The position numbers were made by a program, and so were the translations under genes. From NCBI GenBank assembly GCA_964428475.1, contig CAYRYO010000001.1, positions 1-64,000 of the forward strand: a DNA stretch of 64,000 bases, read 5' to 3'. Source of the DNA: JARICQ01 sp964428475. GTDB lineage: Bacteria > Bacillota > Clostridia > Tissierellales > Tissierellaceae. Positions 24,715-33,295 of the stretch are shown here, piece by piece (positions within the stretch are counted from its first letter, which is position 1; the number at the start of each line of letters is the position of its first letter). The notes below the pieces were generated by a model. The model was not told the origin of the DNA and ran no database searches. It saw only the letters and a list, made by a program, of their open reading frames with translations.

Positions 24715-25620
24715 TTGTATATAGTTGCAGAATACTTATTTTTAGAAAATCTAATAATTAATTATATAATATTGCAAGGAACAAAAGATATTACCCGGAC
24801 AAAGGTTTCAAATAAAAAAATAATATTAGTTTCAATTACTCTAGCACTATATCCATTTGCAATGTTTTTTCCATCATTAAATTTTCTTTTAAAAACACAT
24901 ATAAAAATAATAGTTTCTTTTTTAGCCGTAAAATGTGCATTTAATTCAAAATCAAATGCGATTTATATCAAGCAAGTTTCAGCATTCTATGTATTGTCTT
25001 TTATATTTGCAGGTGCAAGTATAGGTTTTTATTACTTTGACAATAGTTTTTCAAATAGTTTTAATTTTTTCAACAATGGTTTTTCAATAAAATACTTGGT
25101 ATTAGGCGTAGCGTTTGGAGCAGTAGTGATAAAAAATTTATTGAATTACTATTATGAAAAAACAGAAATAGATAAAAATATACTTAATATATCAGTGATT
25201 CTAAAAGGCAGAGAAGCTAGGATTTACACTTTACTGGATACGGGGAATAGTTTAGTAGAGCCAATGACCAAGTGTCCTGTATTTGTAGTGGAATATAGAT
25301 TTATAAAGGAATTAATTCCAGATTTATTTAAAAACATTTATGAAACTAATAGAGACAATGATTTTATTGAAATAGAAAAGATGATGGAAAACTTAAAAGA
25401 AGATATAAGTATTAGATTGATACCATTTAAATCAATAAGTTCAAGCTCAAATATATTAATTGGATTTAAGCCTAATTATATAATTGTTCATGGACAAGAA
25501 GATATATTCTATGAGGATTTAATTATAGGAATATACAATGGAGAATTGACTACTGATAATCAATATAATGGGCTACTAAATCAGGAAATAATCAATAGGG
25601 GGAGTGTAAATGTTTATTAA
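24715..25620 (+). CDS. spoIIGA: Sigma-E processing peptidase SpoIIGA
   Basis: A 301-residue membrane aspartic protease that activates pro-sigma-E in the mother cell after asymmetric division. About five N-terminal helices (to ~145) are followed by a cytoplasmic protease domain with LLDTGNSLVEP, Asp175 being the catalytic residue. The start is the second of two adjacent TTG codons, five bases after GGAGGAGG; a longer in-frame version from 24613 runs through the ftsZ terminator and is rejected. Its end overlaps sigE by 11 bases, the standard spoIIG operon arrangement. Confidence 0.93.
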   Translation: MYIVAEYLFLENLIINYIILQGTKDITRTKVSNKKIILVSITLALYPFAMFFPSLNFLLKTHIKIIVSFLAVKCAFNSKSNAIYIKQVSAFYVLSFIFAGASIGFYYFDNSFSNSFNFFNNGFSIKYLVLGVAFGAVVIKNLLNYYYEKTEIDKNILNISVILKGREARIYTLLDTGNSLVEPMTKCPVFVVEYRFIKELIPDLFKNIYETNRDNDFIEIEKMMENLKEDISIRLIPFKSISSSSNILIGFKPNYIIVHGQEDIFYEDLIIGIYNGELTTDNQYNGLLNQEIINRGSVNVY

Positions 25621-26326
25621 GTTAAAAGTCAGGTTTCATTTAACTATATTTAAAGTTTTAAGAAAGTTAAAATTGGTAAAGGGAATACATTATATTGGAA
25701 GTGGAGAAGTACTTCCACCACCACTAAAACCTGATGAAGAAAAGTATTATTTGTCTTTACTTAAAAAAGATGAAAGCGTGAAGAGTATATTGATAGAGCG
25801 AAATTTAAGACTTGTAGTATATATAGCTAGAAAGTTTGATAATACAAAAATAGCAATAGAAGATCTTATATCAATAGGAACCATTGGACTTATAAAGGCT
25901 GTGAATACATTTGATCCAGATAAAAAAATAAAGCTTGCTACATATGCTTCAAAATGTATTGAAAATGAAATACTTATGTATCTTAGAAAGACAAGTAAAT
26001 TAAAATCCGAGATATCTCTGGATGAACCTTTAAATGTGGATTGGGATGGAAATGAATTGCTTTTATCAGATATACTTGGTACGGAGTCAGATATTGTATT
26101 TAAAGATATAGAGACAAAAGTAGATAGAGAATTACTATCACAAGTAGTGAAAAAACTTTCAGGTAGAGAAAGGACCATAGTTGAACTTAGATTTGGACTA
26201 GGTAAGGGCGAAGAAAAAACCCAAAAAGAAGTAGCAGACCTTCTTGGGATATCGCAATCATATATATCTAGGCTTGAAAAAAGAATAATTAAAAGACTTC
26301 AGCAAGAAATGGTAAAGTTAATTTAA
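25610..26326 (+). CDS. sigE: Sporulation sigma factor sigma-E
   Basis: A 238-residue sigma-70 family factor made as an inactive precursor. The pro-sequence (~1-28) is hydrophobic and basic and ends at the processing region IHYIGSGEVLPPPL, very like Bacillus pro-sigma-E. Region 2 follows with NLRLVVYIARKFDNT and IGTIGLIKAVNTFDPDKKIKLATYASKCIENEI, and region 4 ends with KEVADLLGISQSYISRLEKRI. It drives the first mother-cell programme. It overlaps spoIIGA, whose product cleaves it. A GGGGGAG-type site precedes the ATG. Confidence 0.96.
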   Translation: MFIKLKVRFHLTIFKVLRKLKLVKGIHYIGSGEVLPPPLKPDEEKYYLSLLKKDESVKSILIERNLRLVVYIARKFDNTKIAIEDLISIGTIGLIKAVNTFDPDKKIKLATYASKCIENEILMYLRKTSKLKSEISLDEPLNVDWDGNELLLSDILGTESDIVFKDIETKVDRELLSQVVKKLSGRERTIVELRFGLGKGEEKTQKEVADLLGISQSYISRLEKRIIKRLQQEMVKLI

Positions 26327-26330
26327 AAGG

Positions 26331-26378
26331 TTGCCTCTAGTATATTGAATAAAAAATATAATAGAGGCAATAATTTTA
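26331..26378 (+). terminator. Hairpin between sigE and sigG, possible terminator
   Basis: TTGCCTCTA (26331-26339) pairs with TAGAGGCAA (26362-26370) across a 22-base A/T-rich loop, followed by TAATTTTA. The long loop and short T tract make it a weak terminator, which would fit separate timing of sigE and sigG. Confidence 0.5.
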
Positions 26379-26417
26379 TATGAAAGGGGCAATTTACCAC
26401 GAAAGGATGAAGAATAC

Positions 26418-27191
26418 ATGCATAGATCTAAAGTAGAGATATGCGGTGTGAACACTGCAAAACTTCCAGTTTTAAAAAAGGAAAAAATGAAAGAATTATT
26501 AATAAAAATAAAAGATGGTGATTTGGAATCAAGGGAAGAATTTATACAGGGAAACCTTAGACTGGTACTCAGCATAATACAAAGGTTTAATAGAAGAGGA
26601 GAACCAGTAGATGACCTTTTTCAAGTAGGATGTATAGGGCTTATAAAGGCTATAGATAATTTTGATTTAAGTCAAAATGTTAGGTTCTCAACATATGCGG
26701 TGCCCATGATAATAGGTGAAATAAGGAGACATTTAAGAGACAATAATCCAATAAGAGTGTCTAGATCTCTAAGAGATATTGCATATAAAGCTCTTCATGC
26801 AAGAGAAGAATTGATTTTTAGAAATTCAAAAGAGCCTACTATATATGAGATAGCAGCTGAACTGAAACTGCCTAAAGAAGAAGTAGTATTTGCACTAGAG
26901 GCAATTCAGGATCCTATATCACTTTTTGAACCAATATTTTATGATAGTGGAGACTCAGTATTTGTAATGGATCAGATAAAAGATGAAAAAGCAGAAGATG
27001 AAACATGGCTTAGAGATATAGCTTTAAAGCAAGCCATTGAAAAATTAAATACTAGAGAAAAACAAATACTCAATTTACGGTTTTTTAAAGGGAAGACACA
27101 AATGGAGGTGGCTGATGAGATAGGAATTTCACAAGCACAAGTTTCCAGGCTTGAAAAAAATGCATTAAAACAAATGCGCAAGCATGTTTAA
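26418..27191 (+). CDS. sigG: Forespore sigma factor sigma-G
   Basis: A 257-residue sigma factor of the forespore. The N-terminus HRSKVEICGVNTAKLPVL is diagnostic of sigma-G. Region 2 contains NLRLVLSIIQRFNRRGEPVDDLFQVGCIGLIKAIDNFD, followed by the conserved VRFSTYAVPMIIGEIRRHLRDNNPIRVSRSLRD; region 4 ends with MEVADEIGISQAQVSRLEKNALKQ. It directs late forespore genes such as small acid-soluble proteins. The ATG lies 13 bases after GAAAGGA. The spoIIGA-sigE-sigG order matches most spore formers. Confidence 0.97.
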   Translation: MHRSKVEICGVNTAKLPVLKKEKMKELLIKIKDGDLESREEFIQGNLRLVLSIIQRFNRRGEPVDDLFQVGCIGLIKAIDNFDLSQNVRFSTYAVPMIIGEIRRHLRDNNPIRVSRSLRDIAYKALHAREELIFRNSKEPTIYEIAAELKLPKEEVVFALEAIQDPISLFEPIFYDSGDSVFVMDQIKDEKAEDETWLRDIALKQAIEKLNTREKQILNLRFFKGKTQMEVADEIGISQAQVSRLEKNALKQMRKHV

Positions 27192-27287
27192 AATCTAAAT
27201 AAATTTAACATGTCTCATCTATTTTAGTCATATATATAATTTTATATTATATATATAATATAAAGAGATATAGAAAGAGGTGGGGCT

Positions 27288-27536
27288 ATGTTAAATTTAG
27301 CAGATTTAAGAGAAAAAGAGATAATCAATATACACAGTGGAGAGAGAATGGGTTATATATATGACTTTGAATTAGATTTAGATTTAGGTACTATAACCGG
27401 AATAGTTATATCTGGTGGAAGTAAAATGTTAAGTTTATTTGGAAAAACTTCAGATATAATAATACCTTGGAACAATATATCTAAGGTGGGTACAGATATT
27501 ATCTTAGTAGATTACTATGATGAAATATCTAATTAG
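27288..27536 (+). CDS. YlmC/YmxH family PRC-barrel sporulation protein
   Basis: An 82-residue protein consisting of one PRC-barrel-like domain, with LADLREKEIINIHSGERMGYIYDFELD at the start and IIIPWNNISKVGTDIILVD at the end. This is the YlmC/YmxH family, widespread in spore formers and often located between sigG and nrdR/pgeF, as here. AAAGAGGTGG precedes the ATG. No enzymatic motif is present and the function is not known. An A/T-only palindromic tract lies in the 96 bases upstream. Confidence 0.85.
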   Translation: MLNLADLREKEIINIHSGERMGYIYDFELDLDLGTITGIVISGGSKMLSLFGKTSDIIIPWNNISKVGTDIILVDYYDEISN

Positions 27537-27595
27537 ACTTTTCCTATACAATGTAATATAATTGAGGTGAAAAACAAAACGAAGAAGGTGAAACC

Positions 27596-28048
27596 ATGAA
27601 GTGTCCATACTGTTCATTTTTAGATTCAAAAGTAGTAGATTCAAGACCAACTGATGAAGGACAAGCAATTAGAAGAAGAAGAGAATGTACAAAGTGCAAT
27701 AAAAGATTTACAACTTATGAAAAAATAGAACAAATCCCTCTCATTGTAGTAAAAAAGAATGGAAATAGAGAAAGTTATGACAGAAATAAGATTTTAAATG
27801 GAATAATAAAGTCTTGTGAAAAAAGACCAGTTTCTGTCAAAGACATAGAAGTGATTGTAGATGAAATAGAAATAGATCTTTCGAATTCCCTTGAAAAAGA
27901 GATAACTTCTGTATATATAGGTGAAATGGTAATGAATAAATTAAAAGATATAGATGAAGTTGCATATGTTAGATTTGCTTCAGTATATAGACAATTCAAG
28001 GATTTGAATACTTTTATGAATGAATTAAAAAAACTCTTAGGTGAATAA
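27596..28048 (+). CDS. nrdR: Ribonucleotide reductase repressor NrdR
   Basis: A 150-residue regulator that senses ATP/dATP and represses ribonucleotide reductase genes. An N-terminal zinc ribbon (CPYCSF at 3-8 and CTKCNKRFTTYE at ~31-42) is followed by an ATP-cone domain (~47-137) with VVKKNGNRESYDRNKI. The ATG follows GAAGGTG. It is 60 bases after the YlmC gene and 23 before pgeF. No nrd genes are in the window. Confidence 0.97.
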   Translation: MKCPYCSFLDSKVVDSRPTDEGQAIRRRRECTKCNKRFTTYEKIEQIPLIVVKKNGNRESYDRNKILNGIIKSCEKRPVSVKDIEVIVDEIEIDLSNSLEKEITSVYIGEMVMNKLKDIDEVAYVRFASVYRQFKDLNTFMNELKKLLGE

Positions 28049-28070
28049 AAGAGAAAATTAGGAGAAAATT

Positions 28071-28802
28071 ATGATACTAGAGAAAGACAGTAAAAATAGA
28101 TCGTATCTACAAATTAGTCGATTTAAAATAGATGATGAAGTAGATCATTTATTTTCAACTAGAATTGGCTGGAATCAAAAGAACATAATAGATGATTTAA
28201 GTGATGTATTTAGTATAAATAAAAGTTTAGTATATAGTGCAACCCAAGTTCATGGGATAGAAGTTGAAATAATAACAGATCAAGACGTAGAATTGCTAGC
28301 TAAAAAGCCAAGAGATGGTCTTATTACAAGCAAGAGAGGTATAGTTTTAGCTACATATCATGCAGACTGTGTACCTATTTATTTTTATGATAGAGTAAAA
28401 AAAGTGATAGGTATGGCTCATTCAGGATGGAAGGGGACTTTGAATAACATATCTAAAGTGATGATAGATTCGTTTCAATTGAATTTTGAATCGAATTTAA
28501 ATGATATAATAGTTGCAATAGGACCTTCTATAGGATCATGTTGCTATGAAATTGGACATGACGTAGAGAGTTTGTTTAGAGAAAGATTCCCAGATGAAGA
28601 TAATATAGTACTGTTTAGAAATGAGAAGATGTATTTAGATTTATGGAAGACTAACAAAATAAATCTTTTAAATACAGGAATCAAAGATGAAAACATAATA
28701 GAGAGTTTATTTTGCACATCTTGCAATACTGATATCCTATACTCATATAGAAAAGAAAATACAAAAAATAGGATGATAGGTGCAATTACATTAAGATTAT
28801 AA
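28071..28802 (+). CDS. pgeF: Peptidoglycan editing factor PgeF
   Basis: A 243-residue protein of the DUF152/YfiH/YlmD family. Metal-site blocks are YHADCVPIYFYD (~98-109) and MAHSGWKGTLNNI (~118-130), with GPSIGSCCYEIG (~150-161) closing the site. Enterobacterial PgeF prevents misincorporation of non-alanine residues into peptidoglycan precursors; other members have been given purine-nucleoside activities, so the reaction here is not certain. AGGAG precedes the ATG. It is 10 bases before the sigma-54 activator, so the two may share an mRNA. Confidence 0.9.
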   Translation: MILEKDSKNRSYLQISRFKIDDEVDHLFSTRIGWNQKNIIDDLSDVFSINKSLVYSATQVHGIEVEIITDQDVELLAKKPRDGLITSKRGIVLATYHADCVPIYFYDRVKKVIGMAHSGWKGTLNNISKVMIDSFQLNFESNLNDIIVAIGPSIGSCCYEIGHDVESLFRERFPDEDNIVLFRNEKMYLDLWKTNKINLLNTGIKDENIIESLFCTSCNTDILYSYRKENTKNRMIGAITLRL

Positions 28803-28812
28803 GGATGATAAG

Positions 28813-30225
28813 ATGAGAACAAAGAATATAGATAAAATAATAATGCAAAATATTTTGCATTATGGGGATATCGGAGTTCATGTAATAGATAAAGATAAAA
28901 AAACCATAGTTTATAATGAAACTATGGCAAATTTAGAAGGACTTGAACGAACAGAAGTTTTGGAAAAAGAAATGTTGATAAATTTTCCAAGTTTAAATCA
29001 AGATACCTCTACTTTGATAAAAGTATTAAATACTGGAATACCTATTTTAAATAGCACGCAGACCTATCTAAATTTTAAAGGTAAAAAAATAACATCTATA
29101 AATTCCACTATACCATTATATGAAAATAAAAAAATTATTGGAGCTCTTGAAATTGCTAACAATATAACACATCTCAGAAATTTATCTGACAGATTAATAG
29201 ATCTTCAAGATGAGCTGAAAAAATCAAAAAGTGTGAAAGGGAAATCAAGAGATAAAATAAATAGATATGGATTTAAGGATATAATAGGACAAGATGAGAG
29301 GTTTATATTAGCTAAAAAAATAGGTAAAAAAGCAAGCAATTCATCTTCTTCGGTTCTTATATATGGAGACACAGGTACAGGCAAAGAACTATTTGCTCAG
29401 AGTATACATTATGATGGTGTAAGAAGAAACCATCCATTTATAGCCCAAAACTGTGCAGCCATACCAGAGTCTCTTTTAGAAGGAATGCTATTTGGAACAG
29501 AAAAAGGTGGATTTACAGGTGCTACTCAGAGAGAAGGTATATTTGAACAGGCAAATGGTGGGACACTTATGCTTGATGAAATCAACTCAATGTCATTACC
29601 ACTTCAGGCCAAATTGTTAAGAGTTTTGCAAGAAGGGTATATAAGGCGTATAGGGGGAAAAAAAGATATACCTGTTGATGTTAGAATAATTGCTACTACA
29701 AACGAACAACCATTACAAAGCCTAAAGAATAGAACAATTAGAAAAGACCTTTTTTATCGATTAAATGTAATATATATTTATATACCTAGTTTAAATGCTA
29801 GGAAAGAGGATATAAATATATTAAGCGAATATTTTGTAGATAAATATAATATTATTCTTGGGAAAAAAATAGAAAAAATGTCTATCCAGGCAGAAACCCT
29901 ATTTTTACAACATGACTGGCCAGGCAATGTTAGAGAACTTTCAAATGTAATTGAGGGTGCCATGAATATGGTAGAAGATGATAAGAGGGTACTGGATACT
30001 GAAGACTTTATATCTTCTACATACTTAATGGAGGATAAACCTTTTAAAAGTAGATATACAAATAGAAAATTAAATAAAAGTTTACCGGAAACTCTTTATG
30101 ACATAGAAAAAGAAATGATAATTAAATCGCTAGACAAAAATAAAAAAAACATATCTAAAGCATCAGAAGAACTAGGGATTAAAAGGCAAACATTACAACA
30201 CAAACTAAAGAAATATAATATCTAG
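28813..30225 (+). CDS. Sigma-54-dependent activator with PAS domain, likely regulator of the ornithine operon
   Basis: A 470-residue enhancer-binding protein. An N-terminal PAS-like sensor (~15-125, GVHVIDKDKKTIVYNETMA) is followed by an AAA+ domain with Walker A GDTGTGKE (~185-192), a sigma-54-contact loop GGFTGA (232-237) in place of the usual GAFTGA, a Walker B region GGTLMLDEIN and an arginine-containing RKDLFYRLNV block. A Fis-type helix-turn-helix lies at the end (ISKASEELGIKRQTLQHKLKK). No receiver domain is present, so a small ligand at the PAS domain is the likely signal. Its gene ends ~160 bases before a clear -24/-12 promoter of the ornithine genes, which makes that operon its probable target. 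Confidence 0.9.
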   Translation: MRTKNIDKIIMQNILHYGDIGVHVIDKDKKTIVYNETMANLEGLERTEVLEKEMLINFPSLNQDTSTLIKVLNTGIPILNSTQTYLNFKGKKITSINSTIPLYENKKIIGALEIANNITHLRNLSDRLIDLQDELKKSKSVKGKSRDKINRYGFKDIIGQDERFILAKKIGKKASNSSSSVLIYGDTGTGKELFAQSIHYDGVRRNHPFIAQNCAAIPESLLEGMLFGTEKGGFTGATQREGIFEQANGGTLMLDEINSMSLPLQAKLLRVLQEGYIRRIGGKKDIPVDVRIIATTNEQPLQSLKNRTIRKDLFYRLNVIYIYIPSLNARKEDINILSEYFVDKYNIILGKKIEKMSIQAETLFLQHDWPGNVRELSNVIEGAMNMVEDDKRVLDTEDFISSTYLMEDKPFKSRYTNRKLNKSLPETLYDIEKEMIIKSLDKNKKNISKASEELGIKRQTLQHKLKKYNI

Positions 30226-30262
30226 TGCAATATTGTTTGCGGTAAGTGCAAATAATATTGCA
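30226..30262. promoter_or_regulatory. Long dyad behind the activator gene: candidate upstream activator site or terminator
   Basis: TGCAATATT (30226-30234) and AATATTGCA (30254-30262) are perfect inverted copies, and inside them TTTGC (30236-30240) pairs with GCAAA (30248-30252), so 14 of 15 arm positions match. The centre is ~140 bases before the -24 box, a normal place for a sigma-54 enhancer. The dyad starts right at the activator's stop codon and could also form an RNA hairpin, but the following tract is poor in T. A further half-site AATATTGC lies at 30315-30322. Confidence 0.55.
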
Positions 30263-30384
30263 TTGCCTATTTTAAATCATATGAAATCTATTTGAATAAA
30301 TGTATAAAAACATGAATATTGCTTAACATATCATAAAATCATCTAAAAAATGGTATTTTAAAATTTTTATAGGGGTTTGAAACC

Positions 30385-30401
30385 TTGGCAAGGATATTGC
30401 A
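30385..30401 (+). promoter_or_regulatory. Sigma-54 (-24/-12) promoter of the ornithine operon
   Basis: TTGGCAAG (30385-30392), four bases, TTGCA (30397-30401), matching the sigma-54 consensus YTGGCACG-N4-TTGCW at all but one defined position. The invariant GG and GC have the proper spacing. Transcription would start near 30411-30413, ~33 bases before ord. Confidence 0.9.
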
Positions 30402-30414
30402 TATATAATATGCA
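30398..30414. repeat. Palindrome over the -12 box and predicted start site
   Basis: TGCATAT (30398-30404) and ATATGCA (30408-30414) are perfect inverted repeats around a three-base centre. The element overlaps the -12 box and the predicted transcription start, so a protein bound here would block the promoter. It may be chance in AT-rich DNA. Confidence 0.45.
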
Positions 30415-30445
30415 TAAGGTATAAAAAATTTATGGAGGTGCTCAG

Positions 30446-31495
30446 ATGAGAAAAGAGAATGTAAAGGTAATAGTATGGGGCTTAGGGTCAATGGGAAAAG
30501 GTATAGCTGAAATGCTACTTGATAAGAAAGGAGTAGACGTAGTAGGAGCTGTTGTTAGAGGAGACAAAATAGGCAAGAGTATGTACGATTTCTTGGATAT
30601 AGAAAGAGGAGATAGAAAAGATCTTCTTACAGGCTCTTTTGAAGATGTAATCAAAGAAGGAGTTGCAGATATAGTTGTGCTTGCAACTGATTCATTTACT
30701 AAAGATAATTTTGATAAAATAAAGTATTGTCTTGAAAGAAAAATAAATGTTGTGTCAACTGCAGAAGAGATGGCATATCCAAAAGCTCAAGAACCAGAGC
30801 TAACAAAAGAATTAGATAAGATAGCTAAAGAAAATGGAGTTACAGTTCTTGGAACTGGTATAAATCCAGGACTAATAATGGATTTATTAGTATTAACACT
30901 CACAGGTGCATGTGTTGATGTAGAGAGTATCAAAGCAGAGAGAATAAACAATCTTTCGCCATTTGGTCCATCTGTAATGAAGGGACAAGGTGTTGGTATT
31001 ACTGTAGATGAGTTTAATACAAGAGTAGCAGAAGATAATTTAGACGGTCATGTAGGTTTTCCAGAATCTATTACAATGATTGCAGATGGGCTAGGATGGA
31101 AATTATCAGACGATATAAAACTTACTAGAGCTCCAATCATATCATCAGTATACAGAAAAGCTCCTAATGCAGAAGTTAAAGAAGGAGATGTAGCAGGCTG
31201 TAATATGAAAGGTTACGGATATGTTGATGGTGAAATGAAGATAGAGATGCTTCACCCACAACAAGTAGAACCACAGCTTGAAGGTGGGACTACTGGAGAC
31301 TATATAACTATAAAAGGTACACCAAATGTAAATATGTCTATTACACCAGAAGTACCTGGAGGAATTGGAACAATTGCAATGACAGTAAATATGATTCCAA
31401 ATATAATAAACTCTAGACCAGGATTAAAGACTATGATAGACCTACCTATACCAAGAGCTATCATGGGTGATATGAGAGAACTTATAGAAGAGTAA
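30446..31495 (+). CDS. ord: 2,4-diaminopentanoate dehydrogenase
   Basis: A 349-residue NAD(P)-dependent dehydrogenase that oxidatively deaminates (2R,4S)-2,4-diaminopentanoate to 2-amino-4-oxopentanoate, releasing ammonia. The N-terminal Rossmann fold starts VKVIVWGLGSMGKGIAEML; a substrate-domain block LGTGINPGLIMDLLVLTLTG lies near residue 133. The overall relationship is to dihydrodipicolinate-reductase-like enzymes. GGAGGTG precedes the ATG. It is first in the ornithine operon and is followed by ortA, which uses its product. Confidence 0.93.
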   Translation: MRKENVKVIVWGLGSMGKGIAEMLLDKKGVDVVGAVVRGDKIGKSMYDFLDIERGDRKDLLTGSFEDVIKEGVADIVVLATDSFTKDNFDKIKYCLERKINVVSTAEEMAYPKAQEPELTKELDKIAKENGVTVLGTGINPGLIMDLLVLTLTGACVDVESIKAERINNLSPFGPSVMKGQGVGITVDEFNTRVAEDNLDGHVGFPESITMIADGLGWKLSDDIKLTRAPIISSVYRKAPNAEVKEGDVAGCNMKGYGYVDGEMKIEMLHPQQVEPQLEGGTTGDYITIKGTPNVNMSITPEVPGGIGTIAMTVNMIPNIINSRPGLKTMIDLPIPRAIMGDMRELIEE

Positions 31496-31558
31496 AAACA
31501 GTTATAAAGGTGAAGAGTTAATTCTCTTCACTTGTATTTATGAAAGGATGGGATATTA

Positions 31559-31864
31559 ATGGACGCAAAACGCGGAGAATGGGTTAGAATATACAATGTA
31601 GTACTTGAAGTAGGAGAAAGAGCTTCTAATATACCAGAAGATACACAAAATGTACCCTTAGAAATGTGGGATAAGGGATTTTTACTAGATGAAGAAGCGA
31701 ATATTGGTGACAATGTAAAAGTTGAAACTTATATTGGAAGAACAGTAGAGGGAAAATTACTTGAAGTAAATCCTTACTGGGAGCACGATTTTGGTAAAAG
31801 CGTGCCAGAGCTATTATATATAGGACGTCAAGCAAGAGAAATCCTAGGAAAGGAGAATAGATAA
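31559..31864 (+). CDS. ortA: 2-amino-4-ketopentanoate thiolase, small subunit OrtA
   Basis: A 101-residue protein of the OrtA family: KRGEWVRIYNVVLEVGERA at the start, LEMWDKGFLLDEEANIGD in the middle and NPYWEHDFGKSVPELLYIGRQ near the end. With OrtB it forms the thiolase that cleaves 2-amino-4-oxopentanoate with CoA to alanine and acetyl-CoA. The ATG follows GAAAGGATGGG. Its stop codon and the ortB start share one base, so the subunits are translationally coupled. Confidence 0.93.
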   Translation: MDAKRGEWVRIYNVVLEVGERASNIPEDTQNVPLEMWDKGFLLDEEANIGDNVKVETYIGRTVEGKLLEVNPYWEHDFGKSVPELLYIGRQAREILGKENR

Positions 31865-33279
31865 TGACTAAAGATATGAGTTATGATGCTGTAATGGCAA
31901 GAAGACCCGAGATAATGAAGAAGGCGGTAGGAATAGATTACCAAGAATTTGAGAGTGGAAATATAAAGTTTGATTATGAAAGAATGATGAAGGAAACGGG
32001 ATACACTCTTCAAGAGATAATAGAAATACAAACGGCTACAGGTGTAGGTAATACTCCACTACTTGAACTTAAAAATCTAACAAAACTTGCAAGAAGTTTT
32101 GCACCGGAGGGAAAAGGTGCTAGGATATTCTTAAAAGACGAAGCAAGCAATCCTTCTGGATCTTTTAAGGCAAGGCGTGCAGCTACTGCATGTTATCATG
32201 CAAAACGTTTGGGATACAAAGGTGTAATAGCAGCTACATCAGGAAACTACGGTGCAGCAGTTGCATCTCAAGCAGCAATGTTAGGACTTAAATGTATAAT
32301 AGTTCAGGAATGCTACGACTCGGAAGGAAAAGGTCAACCTGAAATAATTGAAAAAGCAAGAAAATGTGAAGCATACGGAGCAGAAGTTGTACAGCTTACA
32401 GTTGGACCAGAACTTTTCTATACATTCCTTGTAATGCTTGAAGAAACAGGATTCTTCAATGCATCACTTTATACACCTTTTGGAATAGCAGGAGTTGAAA
32501 CACTAGGCTATGAAATTTCTATGGAGTTTAGAGAAAGAGAAGGAAGAGATCCAGATGCAGTAGTAGTTACTAATGCAGGTGGAGGAAACTTAACAGGTAC
32601 AGCTCGTGGACTTATAAAAGCAGGAGCAAAAACCAAGGTGATAGCAGCAAGTGTTAGTCTTTCTGGACTTCACATGGCATCTGACAAGCAATTTAACAAA
32701 AAATCATTTACAACAGGTCATACAGGATTTGGTATACCATTTACTACATGGCCAGATAGATCAGATGTACCTAGATCAGCAGCTAGACCACTTAGATATA
32801 TGGACAGATATGTAACAACAAATCAAGGTTCAGTATTTTATATGACAGAACTTTTAGCACAAATAGAAGGATTAGAAAGAGGGCCAGCAGGAAACACATC
32901 TCTTGCAGCAGCTTTTAAGATAGCTCAAGAAATGGATGAAGATCAATTATTAGTAGTTCAAGAAACAGAATATACAGGAGCAGGAAAACATATAAATCCT
33001 CAACTTACATTTGCAAAAGAAAATGGAATAAAAGTATTAGTTGGAGATCCTACAGAAGAAGTGCCAGGAGAAACAATTATACTTCCAAAAGATCCATCAT
33101 ATATTCAAATAGTTGATATAGATTTAGAAAAAACTAGAAAATCACTTGTTAAAAATGCATTAAATCATGTAAAGGTAGATAAAGTAGACAAAGAAAGTAT
33201 GGATTTCCTTGTAGAAGAAACAAAGTCTAATGTTGAATTTGTAAAGAAAACATTAGATGAGCTTGGAGCAAAATATTAG
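31864..33279 (+). CDS. ortB: 2-amino-4-ketopentanoate thiolase, PLP subunit OrtB
   Basis: A 471-residue fold-type II PLP enzyme (threonine synthase/cysteine synthase superfamily). Lys102 in NPSGSFKARRA should form the internal aldimine; SGNYGAAVASQAAM (~129-142) and a glycine-rich TNAGGGNLTGTA phosphate loop (~237-248) are present. Using PLP for a thiolase step is unusual and is the mark of this family, which works without the catalytic cysteines of ordinary thiolases. It overlaps ortA by one base and is followed 16 bases later by oraS. Confidence 0.94.
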   Translation: MTKDMSYDAVMARRPEIMKKAVGIDYQEFESGNIKFDYERMMKETGYTLQEIIEIQTATGVGNTPLLELKNLTKLARSFAPEGKGARIFLKDEASNPSGSFKARRAATACYHAKRLGYKGVIAATSGNYGAAVASQAAMLGLKCIIVQECYDSEGKGQPEIIEKARKCEAYGAEVVQLTVGPELFYTFLVMLEETGFFNASLYTPFGIAGVETLGYEISMEFREREGRDPDAVVVTNAGGGNLTGTARGLIKAGAKTKVIAASVSLSGLHMASDKQFNKKSFTTGHTGFGIPFTTWPDRSDVPRSAARPLRYMDRYVTTNQGSVFYMTELLAQIEGLERGPAGNTSLAAAFKIAQEMDEDQLLVVQETEYTGAGKHINPQLTFAKENGIKVLVGDPTEEVPGETIILPKDPSYIQIVDIDLEKTRKSLVKNALNHVKVDKVDKESMDFLVEETKSNVEFVKKTLDELGAKY

Positions 33280-33295
33280 TAAGGAGGATTGTAAA

